This document shows, piece after piece, positions 36,733 through 48,600 of a stretch of DNA of 64,000 bases. The notes under the pieces were generated by a model that was given only the letters and a program-made list of their open reading frames with translations, did no database searches and had not been told where the DNA came from. The first letter of the stretch is position 1. Every line of letters begins with the position of its first letter. This DNA is from Phaeosaccion multiseriatum. Lineage: Eukaryota; Ochrophyta, other classes. Location of the stretch: assembly GCA_965112735.1 (NCBI GenBank), contig OZ218950.1, forward strand, positions 2,604,001 through 2,668,000. The letters run 5' to 3'. The position numbers and the translations under genes are program-made.

Positions 36733-37482
36733 ATGACGTATGCACCGGGTCTACCACGTGGATATATCCCTCTCCTTCCTTCTCCTTCCCTTCCTCCTCG
36801 TGCTCCTCCTCCTCCTCCTCGTTGTCGTCGTCGTCATCGTCGTCGCTCACAGACGCTTCGTGAGACGCGTCCTTCGTCTCCACCGCTGCCACCGCACTCT
36901 GTCCACCACCCTCACCGACTGCTGCTTGCTGCTGCTGCTGTATCACCAACTGCTGTAGCAGCAGAGCGCCCATCTCTGCTGGCCTCCTCCGTGCATCCTG
37001 TGATGCACTCCCCTCCTCCCTCTGTTTCCCTTCTTCCGACCCTACTATCACCCTAACCGTAACCCCCACCCCCTTTCCAACCCTCCCTACCTATCTATCT
37101 ACCTATCTATCTACCTATCTATCTACCCATCCTTTCTGTCCACCTGTCCATCTATCTATCTGCCCATCCATCTATCTATCCATCCATCCATCCGTCGTTC
37201 TATGTGTCTATCCATCCATCCATCCATCCATCCACCCACCAATCTCTGTCTATCTATCCATCCATCCATCCATCCATCCATCCAAAGGTGTTGGGTCACT
37301 TCAAGACTATCTCCATCCTCGTCCTCGGTTTCTTATTCTTCAACGCCCACCCCACGTTCAAGGCCGTGGTGGGAATTGTGATTGCCATGGGGGGGGTGAT
37401 TATGTACTCCGAAGCCAAGAGGGCAGCCCAGCCACAAGCAGTCACCTCTAAGCATGTTACACACACCAAAACGGCCGTGTGA
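35541..37482 (+). CDS. SLC35E3-like nucleotide-sugar / triose-phosphate-translocator family transporter
   Basis: Golgi-type or plastid-envelope drug/metabolite transporter; substrate not decidable by eye (SLC35E3 plant relatives carry UDP-sugars). Four exons, all phase 0: 35541-35747, 35858-36079, 36377-36682, 37288-37482; 309 aa, the family's usual size. About ten hydrophobic segments. Family motifs: [11 protein letters not shown] near the N-terminus, [58 protein letters not shown], and the C-terminal [24 protein letters not shown]. No N-terminal targeting extension is seen. The third donor is immediately a GT microsatellite and the matching acceptor ends a CATC array. Each of its three introns has AG|GT at both ends. 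Confidence 0.9.
36683..36731 (+). repeat. (GT)n starting at a splice donor
   Basis: The GT dinucleotide array begins at the first base of SLC35E3-like intron 3, so the donor has no GTAAGT-type consensus. Confidence 0.9.
36935..36955 (+). repeat. Dispersed motif 1, intronic copy
   Basis: Perfect copy in SLC35E3-like intron 3, flanked by CTG repeats. Confidence 0.9.
37085..37286 (+). repeat. (CTAT)n / (CATC)n tetranucleotide tract
   Basis: Pyrimidine-rich tetranucleotide arrays that run up to the AAAG acceptor of the last SLC35E3-like exon and probably act as its polypyrimidine tract. Confidence 0.9.
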
Positions 37483-38628
37483 AGCACGCAAGGAAGGATG
37501 GAAGGAGGAAGGGAAGGATGGATGGATGGAAGGAAGGAAGGAAGGGGGGAGCATGTGAAGAGGGCTGACTGGCTGGGGGGGGAAGGGAGGGAGGGGCCTG
37601 GCACACCTTCTTTCCTTCCTTCCTTTCTGTCTCTCTCTTCTTCCTTCCATCCTTTCTTTCCCCTCTCCAGTGGATGTTGGGGAAACTCGAGGGCCGATCC
37701 GTACATAGCGATTGAATTGTGTAGGGCTTTCCCGCTCTCCTTCGGCTTGCTTTATGCCCTCTCTCTCTCTATCACTCTGTCGGCAAGGAGGAGGATTCCA
37801 TGAGGAGGATTCCGTGAGGAGGATTCCATTGCGACGGGAGATGGAAGCATCAGATGACGGCCCCGCCGCCCACACGCACGCCTATTCAAGGTGAAGGAAA
37901 GTGAAGGAGTGAGAGAGACCGTGCGTGAGTGCTCATATCCTGACCCCTGTGCTATCACCGTGGGGAATGACTACGCCTGGCCGCCGTCCCCAGTATGGTG
38001 ACTGACTGACTGACTGACTTGACTGACTGGCTGACTGGCAGAGAAAGTGAGAGTGCGTCGTGCGGGTGTGGGTGGGTGGGTGGGTGGGTGGGTGACGAAG
38101 GCGGATGGCGGGAGAGAGAGAGAGAGAGAGAGAGGCATTGATATCGAAAGGGAGCGGAACGAAGGAGGAAGAAGATAGTATATTGGATATTGGGGGTTCA
38201 GAAAATGGGTGTCCACGGGTCCTCGAAAGACTCTACGGCTCCACTCTCAGAGGGAAGTGCCTCTTCTTTCAAAGGAGAACCGTACTTGAGTATGACATAT
38301 ACGAGGGAAAGCTTCTCGCTTGTTTCGCAGCGGTTTTAGTAGCAGATTTTAAAATAACAATGTATTGTTATTGTATTGTATCATTTCCCTATATATATTT
38401 TAGTAATGTCACGGGGGAGGAGAGAGAGATCAAGTTTTACCTTCCTCGTTCGTCTCTTGCCCATGCACACACACACACGGCCGTTTCCTTTCCCTCAGCC
38501 CTCTTTATCTGTATACACACTCTACACCTACGTATTCCTTCTTCTCCCCTGGCCTCTCCTCTTGTAAGTAAAGCAAGAGCCCACATTCTTGGTTAATGAA
38601 CTAACAAAAACACACACCACACACCACA
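37483..38628. other. Convergent spacer between SLC35E3-like gene and fusion-kinase gene
   Basis: No exon recognised. Contents: GGAA tracts after the SLC35E3-like stop, a perfect-to-near-perfect triplication of a 14-base unit (GAGGAGGATTCC[A/G]T) at 37788-37829, a GGGT array (38067-38093) and a GA tract (38114-38133). An AT-rich block with TATATATATTTTAGTAATG around 38389-38407 is probably 3' UTR or polyadenylation sequence of the minus-strand gene. Confidence 0.65.
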
Positions 38629-41600
38629 TCACACAGCAGCAGAGGCGCCACAAGAGGCAGACGCCGCCGAGGTGGCGGAGTCGTCTGACTGGTTGAGACA
38701 CACAATCACACAACTGCAATTGTCACCGGAGGAGAAACCTACCGCCTTTAAACTCAGCTCTCGACTGGCTCGCTGCACGTCGCGGTGCACCCTCAGTCTC
38801 CTCGAAACGAAATTCACCACCTCCTGACTGGTCAGCACATCAAAGATGCCGTCGCACGCCAACACGAGAAAGTCGTCCTCCGGCGTCACCTCGATGCAGT
38901 GCGTATCAGGCTTGGCAATGAGCTGTTGATTGTCCCACAGGTTGGCCCCTTCTTCAAGTGGATAGTTCTTGAAGTTGACGTCGCCAAAGGCCCGCGTCAG
39001 GGAGAGGATGCCGTTGAGTCTATCGCGGCTAATGTAGCCCCCTGCTGCTCGGATCCTCTTCCGCTCGTGTTTGAGAGACGGTTTGTGGTCCTGCGTCATG
39101 TCCACCGCCGTTCCTGCACGGCACAGCACCGCTCTGCAGTCGCCAACATTCGCCGTGTACACCCTCACTGCAAGGGAGGGAGAGGTACCTTGAAGCTTCT
39201 GCTGTTGCTGCTGCTGAGACAAAGGATCCAGCGCCGCACCGATCGTCACCTCTACCTCGGCCTCTGCCTGTACCCCTGTCTCTGTCGCGCCTCCGCCTGG
39301 CCCCACGCTTGATCCCGGGCTTGAGTCTGGGCCATGTTCGGCTTCGATGTGTTGGACTTTTGGGAACTCTTCCTCTTCGTGCTCGTGCTCGGCATCATCT
39401 TCGTCGCACGTAGCGAGGGCAGGAGAAGCGAGGGCGGGGGGGAGGGGACAATCCCCCGCCTCACCCCTACACACCACCGCCATGACCGCCGCCGACCCAC
39501 TGAACTTCATGGCACTCGGCAGGCGCGTGTGGCCGTGCTCCTGTTTGAGATTCTCCTTGTGGCGCTCCGCGTGGTTCTTCTTCGCCCTTTCAGCCCTCTC
39601 ATCGTCAATCTCTAAGATCTCAGAGTCCATTTGGTAGCACGTGGCCTCCAGGGCGGCGGGCACGTCGGAGTGGAAACCCTTCTGTCTGGCGAGGCATTTG
39701 TGCAGGTGCTGGTGAAGGTAGTCTGCCACTGCGACCCCGCTGTGACCATCGTACACACCGAAGAAGGCGGCAGGAGCAGGGGCAGGGGCACTGCATAGGT
39801 CAAGGGGAGAGTGGAACTCCTCCTCCTCCTCCTCCTCCTCCTCCTCCTCCTCCTCCTGCTGCTCCTGCCCCTGCTCCGGCTCGTGCTGCTGCTCGTCATC
39901 CTCCAGCTCCAAGTCTTCCATGACTCGAGCAAAGAGGTCCACCTCCTCCTCACCCCCAAGCAGCGCTGCGCCCCCTTCTTTCTCTTTCCCCTTCCCTTCC
40001 CCCTTCCCGGTGCCTGCTCTCTCCTTCTCCCTCTTTCTCTCGGTGCTGCTGCTACCGCCGCTTTTCCCCGAGTGACTACTGGCAGCAGTCTTGGGCAGCT
40101 CGAAGAGGCCCAAGTCAAACAAGTTGCTGCACGCCATCGTACGGTCTTCCATCACTTCCCGTTGACCCTGCTCCCCGGCATGTCCGTACCTCACTCCAAG
40201 GTCGAGGTTCACCTGATTGGCCCAAGGCCGAGCCTGCACCAGCGTTGGTGCACCTTCGGGCACACCTCCTTCATCAGTGGGGTAATGCAGACGGGGCGGG
40301 CGAGACAGGTCCGTCTCCTCCATGTGGTTCATACCGAGCGCGTCGGGGATCACGAGTCCCCATCGGTCCTCATGAATGCTCTCGATATTATCCCACCCGT
40401 CGGAATCATCGCTGCTGCTGCAGTCACTGTCACCATCACCATCACCACCGTTGTCGTAACCCCCTTCCCTATCCCCTTCCCCATCCACAGCATCGTCACC
40501 ATAGGCACTGCCTTCGCCATCGCCTCCCCGCCCTCCGATATGTGCCTTCCCTCTTCCCTTCGCCCCCTCGTCGTTCTCTTCGTCCTCCTCTGCACTTGAG
40601 TACTCATCCTCGCAGTCCACCTCCTCCAAATTGGCAAAGAGAGAGGTGGACGGTGAGGGGTGCGAGCTCAGTGAGTGAGTTCTCTCCTCATGCCCTTCTT
40701 GCTCATCGTCGTCCTCCTCGTCGTTAAGGAAAGCCTGCGCCGAAAGCGCCAGGGAGCTGCGTGTAGTATCAATGCCCTCCTTGCCCTGGCCCTCGCCATT
40801 GCCCTTGTCCACGTCACCCTCTCTTCCCACTACCACACCGCCCTCAGCCTCCTCGCCCTTGAGTAGCAACTCTTCAGCAACACTCTCCTCCCCCGAGCAT
40901 TTTCCCTCCTCCTCCTCTTCATCATCATCATCGAAGCCTTCTTCCGTAAGGAGGAGGGTAGCACCTTCCCCGAAGTTCCCGCCCTTACCACTCGAACTCG
41001 AGGTCCTAATCAACAACTCCTCCTTGTCCTCCTCCTCCTCCTGCTGCTGCTGAGACTGTCCCCGTTGCCTCCACCCCTCTCCACTACGGCACATACTCCC
41101 ACCGGAAAGATGCCTGTCCACCCTTTTCCCCACCCCAATGGTGTTGCGCCGCATCGAAGCGTCGAATCCCCCACCACTACCACCGCTGCCACCGGAGCTA
41201 CCTGAGTCGGCATGGGACGTCCCCGCGAAGGTCCCGTTCTTGTACAGCCCTCTCCGAGCAACACCACCGCCCGCCATGCCCCCTCTCGGAGAGGGAGAAC
41301 TCGTGCTGTGGTGGTGTCTGTTGGTCGTTGTGGAGGAGCGCAGGAGGCTAAAGGTGGAGTCCTTTGCCTGAAACATGACGGCCTGCTTGCTAATGTTGCC
41401 CTGCTCGTCTCGCGTCAGGGTCATGGGCAAGAGCAGGAAGTCCCTCTTGCGTGCCAGGCCAATTCGCTTGCGCTCGTCTGCCTCTGCATCTCCCACGATG
41501 TTGCGCCCAAAGCTGGCAGTCCTCGCAGAATAGCCATTAGCACTAGCAGCGCTGCTACCCTTAGCAGTTGGTGGTACATCCGTGCTCCCTGTCGTATTGG

Positions 41601-42632
41601 AGCGCGCCCGGGATGCCGCCTGCTGTTCTCCCCCTTCTGCCGCCGTCGGAGCATCTCCACTCCACCCCAATGGCGCAGCAGTTGGTGATACAGAAGGAGC
41701 AGCACCGAAGGAGGGCGACGTCGTCTGCGAGGATCGCACACTCCAGGAGTGGGACGCCGTGCCCTGCCCCGCCGTGAGCCCCCCTCGTCCATCCTCATGC
41801 CCGTCGCATCTACCTTCCCTCCCGCTGACAACATTGTTCTCACTCCTCGCTCGCCGTGGTATCGTAGCTCCCATGGAGTAAATCATGCGAGACCCTCCCC
41901 CCCGTTGGCTTCCTTGTGAGTGGTACTGCTGCTGGTGGAAGGCCGCGCTGCCAGTGCCACTCTTGCTTCTACCGCCAAGCCCTGCACCTCTTCCTCCTCC
42001 TTCTCCAAGGAGCTCACCCATGGGCCCGAGGCCTGCTCCTGGACTGGACGACCGACTGGGGCTAGAGCTGCTGCATGTGCTGCTCGTCACCACCGAGCCG
42101 GAGCTAGTGAAGCGAGTCAGAGTGTGGGGATCTCTCGTCGTCAGGTAGATGGTTGTCCCTCCCCCTCCTCCTCCTCCTCCTCCTCCTCCTCCAGCTCCGG
42201 TCCCGCTGCTGCTGACGCTCTGAGAGTCAGCCTCTCCCTGCTGAGATGAGTGGTCGCTATAGCTCCCCTCTCGGATGCTGCTCGAAGGAGTACACGATGC
42301 AGCATCCCCATCCAGCCCTGCTCCTCCTCCTCCTCCGCCGCCGCCGCCGCTAAAACCGCTGGAGAAAGAGGTATCACATTCAATCGTGACCTCCGTGGCG
42401 TCGCAGATGTGACTACTGAAGGCGAGCGCTTTGTTATCCACCATTTTTTGTACCGTCGCAGCGCTGAGAGTGGCGTGCGATGTTGCCATGTCCTTGACCC
42501 TCGCTGCTTGCTGCATGCGAAGGTTGCGAGGAGACTGCATAAAGCCGCCGTAGCTGCCGCCGCCGCCACCCCCAGTTGAAAAAGCAGCAGCACCAGCAGC
42601 AGCACTGTTGCTGCAGGTGCCTCCTCCTCCTC

Positions 42633-42667
<35 letters not shown>

Positions 42668-45600
42668 GCCTCGGCTAGTGCCTGTTGGGCTTGCTGGTAT
42701 GAGGCGGGTGAGGGGCTCGGGTTGGTGAGGTGGCGGCGGTGATGCGGGCTTGAGTTCTTCATCGGCCGCCGCGGGGAGGGGGACGGACAGGTGCTACCAA
42801 AGGCCCCACCTCCAGGACCAGAGTCGGATAAGCCGTAGAAGCTGTTGCTGCCGCAGCTGCTGCCGCTCGCACTACCCATGCCACTGCTGGCGCCGCCGCC
42901 GCCGCCGCCCCAGCCATAGGACAAGTTGCCAATGCTGTTGTTGCTCATGGTGCTACTGTTGTTGCTCATGGTGCTACTGTTCCGCTGTAACGGCGCTGGA
43001 AGTTGCATCTGGCTGACGTCCATTGGGCGAACGGGGGTGGAAGGAGACGCCGCCACAAAGCCGCGAGAAGGCATAGTGCGCCAGCCCGACGATGATCCCG
43101 GTGTGGGTGTCAGGGGAGGTAGGCCGGAACAAGAAGGCGAGGAGCAGTATTCAGAACCGCTATCCCCCATAGACGCTGCCCCGCCCCCTGCTCTGCTGCT
43201 GTTGTCCACTGTGCTCTCAGGGCTTCCCACCTCTCCAAAGAAACGCGACGAGCCGCCGAGGCGATCACTGCCCCTGCCTCCTCCACTTGCTCCACTCTTC
43301 GCACTGACACCACTGGCGCCACTTTTGCTCCCTCCTGCGTGGGTACGATGTGTGCAGCATCCTCCTCCTCCGTCTCCTTCGCCATCCACAGAAACACCAC
43401 CTCTGCTGCCACCACCACTGCCAACACTTTGAGTGCAACTGCCAGTGCTATTACAGTAGCCGCAACCCCTGGGCGAGCAGGAAGAAGCTCCGACCTGCAA
43501 AGACGACCCCATCTTGCCTGCATGGGCGTGGAGGTGAGGGCTGACGGCCGGGGTGGAAAAGCCCGACCGCGATCCCACCCCTCCTCCTCCTCCTCCTCCT
43601 CCTCCTCCTCCTCCTCCTGAGGAATGGGTGGGAGTACTCGATCTCGACTCGCCATACGTGCTGCTCCCTCCACCCTCCGTTCCCGTGCTACTCCCCCCCG
43701 GGCTCTCCCCACCCGCCCACCCCCTGCATAGACTGCCATCCAGACACATGGTGGCTGGCGAGGCAGGAAACATAGTCAGCGCGTCCTGTAAATCGCCATC
43801 TGTGAGTGTCTCGGGTCCCCCCACATCCTCTTCATCCGCATCGTCGCCAGTGCCTGTGAGCGGGTCTGGGGGATTACTGCCCTCCATCGTTACCCAGGGG
43901 TGCTTGATCACTTCCTGTAAGGTGAGACGCAGGGCCGGATCCTTTTCCAAGAGGCGTTTCAGAAGATTCTTGAGGTAGGTCCACATGGCGATGTCTCCTT
44001 TGTCTGGTTCCGAGTTGGTGTTGTCGAATGCAAATGTTACTTCGATATGCTGTCGTTTGTGTTGTGTGCGGGTGGTAGGAGGAGAGGGAAGGAGGGAAAG
44101 AGGGAGGGAAGAGGGAGGAGAGCAACGATAGCAGCAGGTGTCAGGACACACACACAGAGGTATCAGGTGAGACATGCAACATACACGATGGTAACTGTGT
44201 CAGGTGTAGATAGCAACAGCAACAACACCAACAACAACAACAACAACAACAACAACACCAGCAACAACAACAGCAACAACAACAACTACAAAAAACAACA
44301 ACAACAACAACAAAACAACAACAACAGCAACAACAACTACAACACCACCAACACCAACAACAACTACAACAGCAAACAACTACAACACCAACAAAAACAA
44401 CAACAAGAACAAGAACAAGACCAACATCAACAACACGAGCGCCCACTGACCTGTATCATGTACTCCAACTCCGCCTGCCTGCCCCCTTCCGCCCAAAAGG
44501 GGAGGCGTCCAAAGTACATCTGATGAAGCGTCACCCCCAACGCCCACACGTCAGATGGAGGCCCAACTTGCTTACTGGCTCCCTCCCGGAACAACTCAGG
44601 TGCCATGAAGGCTGGCGTACCAATGAGCCGGTAGTCCACAGAGGCCTTCCTCTTCTTCTTCGGCTTCTGCTGGCCCCCTGCTTCGTGGTCGCTGCTGCTA
44701 CTGCTACTGCTACTGCTGCTGCTGGTGCTGGTGGTGGTGGGGGTCAAGCGCCCTGCTGCTGCTATAGCCGTATGCCCAACAGCCGCTTCCTCGTCCACAA
44801 GCACTGCTGCGCCAAAGTCCGCAATTTTGACCTTATTCGTCTTGTCAAGCAGAAGGTTGGCCGGCTTGATGTCGCCGTGAATCACCCTGTGCTTGTGCAG
44901 GTAGTGCAACCCCCTCACGCAGTCGATGAAGTACCTGCGGCACAAGTTTGAGTCCAGAGGCTCCAGGATGTTGGACCCCTCCTGTGAGTGGGCAGTAAGT
45001 CAGTGGGAGGGGGTGCGGTGAGTGTGGGTGGGTGGGTGGGTGGGTGGGTCGTAGGAGGCGGGGGGGAAACGAAGAAGAGAGACAGGCGGGTATAGCAAAC
45101 GAGAGGCGGTAGAGAGGTAGTGCCTACTGCGAGACGGACAGGGCCAAACTCAAAGAATGGATAGGCTAGATTCGTTGACATAGTGCAAAAACGCTCGTGG
45201 CATGCGTACGTCAGCGTTCCTCGAAAGAAGAAGAAGGATCCAATCGAATCCGCTGTCTCACCAAGCATCCCATGGCTTTCTACCTTCCTTAGTGTATTTT
45301 TCCTTCTTTTTCCTTCTTCTTCTTCTTTTTCTTCTTCTTCTTCTTCTTCTCCCCCCCCCCCTCCCCCTCTCTCCCTCCCTCCCTCTGTATCACCAACTCC
45401 CTCACCGGCATGATGGGCCCAAACTCCACAAAGTCCTGAATCATGTACATCTGCTGAGCCTTGGGGTCATCAATGACTTCATACAGAGTCACAATGTTGG
45501 GGTGTCGAAGCTTCTTCATGGCTGCTACCTCTCGCCGGAGAGGGTGGTCAAGATGATGCTCTTTGTCCTTGCTCACGCGAAGGCCTTTCTTCCGCTCCAG

Positions 45601-48600
45601 CACCTGCAATGGGTATGAGAGCGAATAGAGAGGAGGAGGGGGGGGAGGGAGGGAGGGAGAGAGAGAGGGGGGGTGGGTGGGTAGGGAGGGCGAGGGAGGG
45701 AGGGAAAGGGGTTTATTATGTAGAGAATGGGGATGAGATGGCAATGGATGGAGGCGCTCTCTAACGTCAGGGGATGGGGTCAGAGCCAAGGCAGAAAGGA
45801 GGGGTAGGGCAGAAGCAGGCTGGGGTGGTCAAGGGGTAGAGGATTCAGTGGGGCAGGGGCTATCGATATGTGGACACATGCAGGGAAACGCCCTGCCCCT
45901 CTCTCTCTACATAAAGCGACACCCCCTCCCATCCTCTCTCTCTCTCTCGTACCTTCATCGCATACTCCACGCCCGTTTCAGTGTGCTTTACTTGGAACAC
46001 CGTTCCGTAGCTTCCCTTGCCGATGGTTCTCATGATCTCGTACTTGTTGATTATCTTCAGGCCGTTCTGCATCCGGCGCCTCACCACCTGCGACGGGGAG
46101 GGAGGAGGGGGAGGAGGGAGGGGGGGGAGGAGGGAGGGGGAGGAGGAGGAGGAGGAGGAGGAGGAGGAGGAGGAGGAGGAGGAGGGGGGGGGGGGGGGGA
46201 GGGGGAGGAGAGGAGAGGAGGGAAAGGACGTGATGAGGGGACACACGTAAGTACATACGTACGTGCAAAACACACGTAGTGCAAGAGCGCCACGGTGACC
46301 CAAAGGATCCTTCTCCCTCCGCTTCTCCCCGTCGTCCTTTTAAGTCCGTCTTCTCCCCTCCTTCCCTGCCATCTACCCCACCTTTTCTACTTCCTTCTCC
46401 CCCCCCCTCTACCCTCTCTGTCCTTCCTCCTTTCCTCTCCCCGCCGCCCCTCCCACCTCACCTGGCTGGTCTCTGTAAAGCTTCCTCGTCTTGTGTTTGA
46501 TCGCTGATGGTGCGCGAGGTGGTTCTGCTGACGGTGTAAGGCACACTGCCCTCCACCAGTAGGGGTAAAGCACTGCTGGGGCGCATGGCACTGGTGCTGT
46601 TGGTTACAGAGTGGGTGATAGGGGCACAGGCTCTTGTCCAGTAGCAAGCCGTCCACGCTGGCAGAGCGAGGCATGGAACTGTCTTCCCCTCCTCCCTCGA
46701 CGCACGTGCCGCATGTGCAGCATGTGTTGGTGTCTACTTTTGGGTGACCACCGCCCCCTCTTTCAGGTGTAACACTCCCTCCCACTCCCCCCTCCCATCC
46801 CCCGCCATGAAGCGGAGACAGGTGTTGGTAGTACATCTGCTGTTGGCGCTGCCTCAGTGCTTCTTCCTGAATGCGCTGGTGGGCTCTCTCCTGTGAGAAG
46901 GGAGGGAGGGAGGGAGGGACGGAGTGAGTGACGGAGGGAGGGAGGGGGGAAGGAAGGGAGGGAGGGGGGAGGGAGGGACGGACGGAGGAAGAAAGGAAGG
47001 AAGGGAGGAAGGAAGGAAGGAAGGAAGGAAGGAAGGATAAGTATCACTCGCCGCCTCTGTCTATGTCAGGCAAGGAAAACCCACACAACCACCACATATC
47101 CCATATACGCATGCACACAATCGCACACTCGCTCACTCACCCATTCACGGGATGCGGTCACACGCTCACTCACCCCCTCACCCACCCACCCACCCACCCA
47201 CCCACCCACCCGCTCACTCACTCACTCACTCACTCACCCACTCACTCACTCACTCACTCACTCACCTTCTTTTCCCTTTGCTCCTTCAGGATCATCCTCA
47301 GAAAAGTAGCCTCTTCAATAATGCGATTGAACTCGTATTCCTGAAGGCAGGCTTTGAAGTCATCCTGAGGGTAGAGTAGAGGCGTATGGGGGTACACAAG
47401 TCGAGAGAGAGAGAGACCGTCAGGGTAGATGAAGACACACACACACGTACGTACGTACGTACGTACGTACATACATACACACATGCGCGCACCCACCCAT
47501 CTACTGCCATCCACCCACCCATCCACTGCCATCCACCTACCGCGGTGATGTACATACAGCTCACAGCGCTGACGGCTCTGACGCTGGCGATTCTGGGCTC
47601 ATTGTAGATGAGGGCTAGCTCGCCGAAGTAGTGCCCCTCAAACATCTCCACCACACATTTCTCCTCGCCATTGGCAGCTCTCTCCAGCACCTGAGGAGCG
47701 ACGAGGTGGGTAGTAAGTCAATGGATTGGTGGATAGGTACGTAGGAGGGTGGTCGGGTTGGTCCGTGGGTAGGTAGGCAGGTCGGACGGTCGGTAGGTAG
47801 GTAGGCAGGTAGGTAGGTAGGAAGGTAGGTAGGTGGGTAGGTAGGTAGACAGGTCGGTCGGTCGATTGGTCGGTAGGAAGGCAGGTAGGTATGTAGGTAG
47901 GTAGGTACGTGGGCAGGTCGGTAGGTACGTAGGTAGGTAGGTAGGTAGGTAGGTAGGTAGGTAGGTAGGTAGGTAGGTAGGTAGGTAGAAGCTTGCCTGC
48001 ATTGCCCTTGCCCCTCCCTGGCATCTTGTCCCTCCCCCCCCCCTCCCCGCCCCCCAATCCTCCTTCCGCTCCCTCCTCCACACACAACCACCCATTCACT
48101 AACTCACCTCGATACTGCCCCGCGTAATCATGTAAAACGCGTCTCCTTTCTCTCCCTGCCTGACAATATAGCTCCCCTTCTCATAGTCCGCAAAGTGTAA
48201 CGTCCGCTGCACCGCCACCAACGATTTCGTCGCCAGCTTGGCAAGTAAGGGCACGTCCTTCATCAAAAGATACATCCTAAAGACGCTCCAAAGGGAGAAG
48301 TGCTCTGCCGAGACACAGATACAGTCAACCACAGAACTTTTGGCCTTGATGGAAGCGCTGCGCTTGCCATGGTCGCTGTTCATCAGCGCCTTCTCCCCAA
48401 AGTACTGCCCCACACCGAGATGGCATACTTCCTTCTCCGTCTCGTCCTTGTCTGCTTCCGCCTTTGGCTCTACTGCCTCTGCTGCAGCGTCTGCTGTATC
48501 ACCATCTGCTGCACCAGAGGGTGTCGCTGGTCTCGTCACTGGTACATCTGCTGCTGCCGCTGCCGCTGCTGCTGCCGCCGCCAGCGCCCTCACCGTAGCC

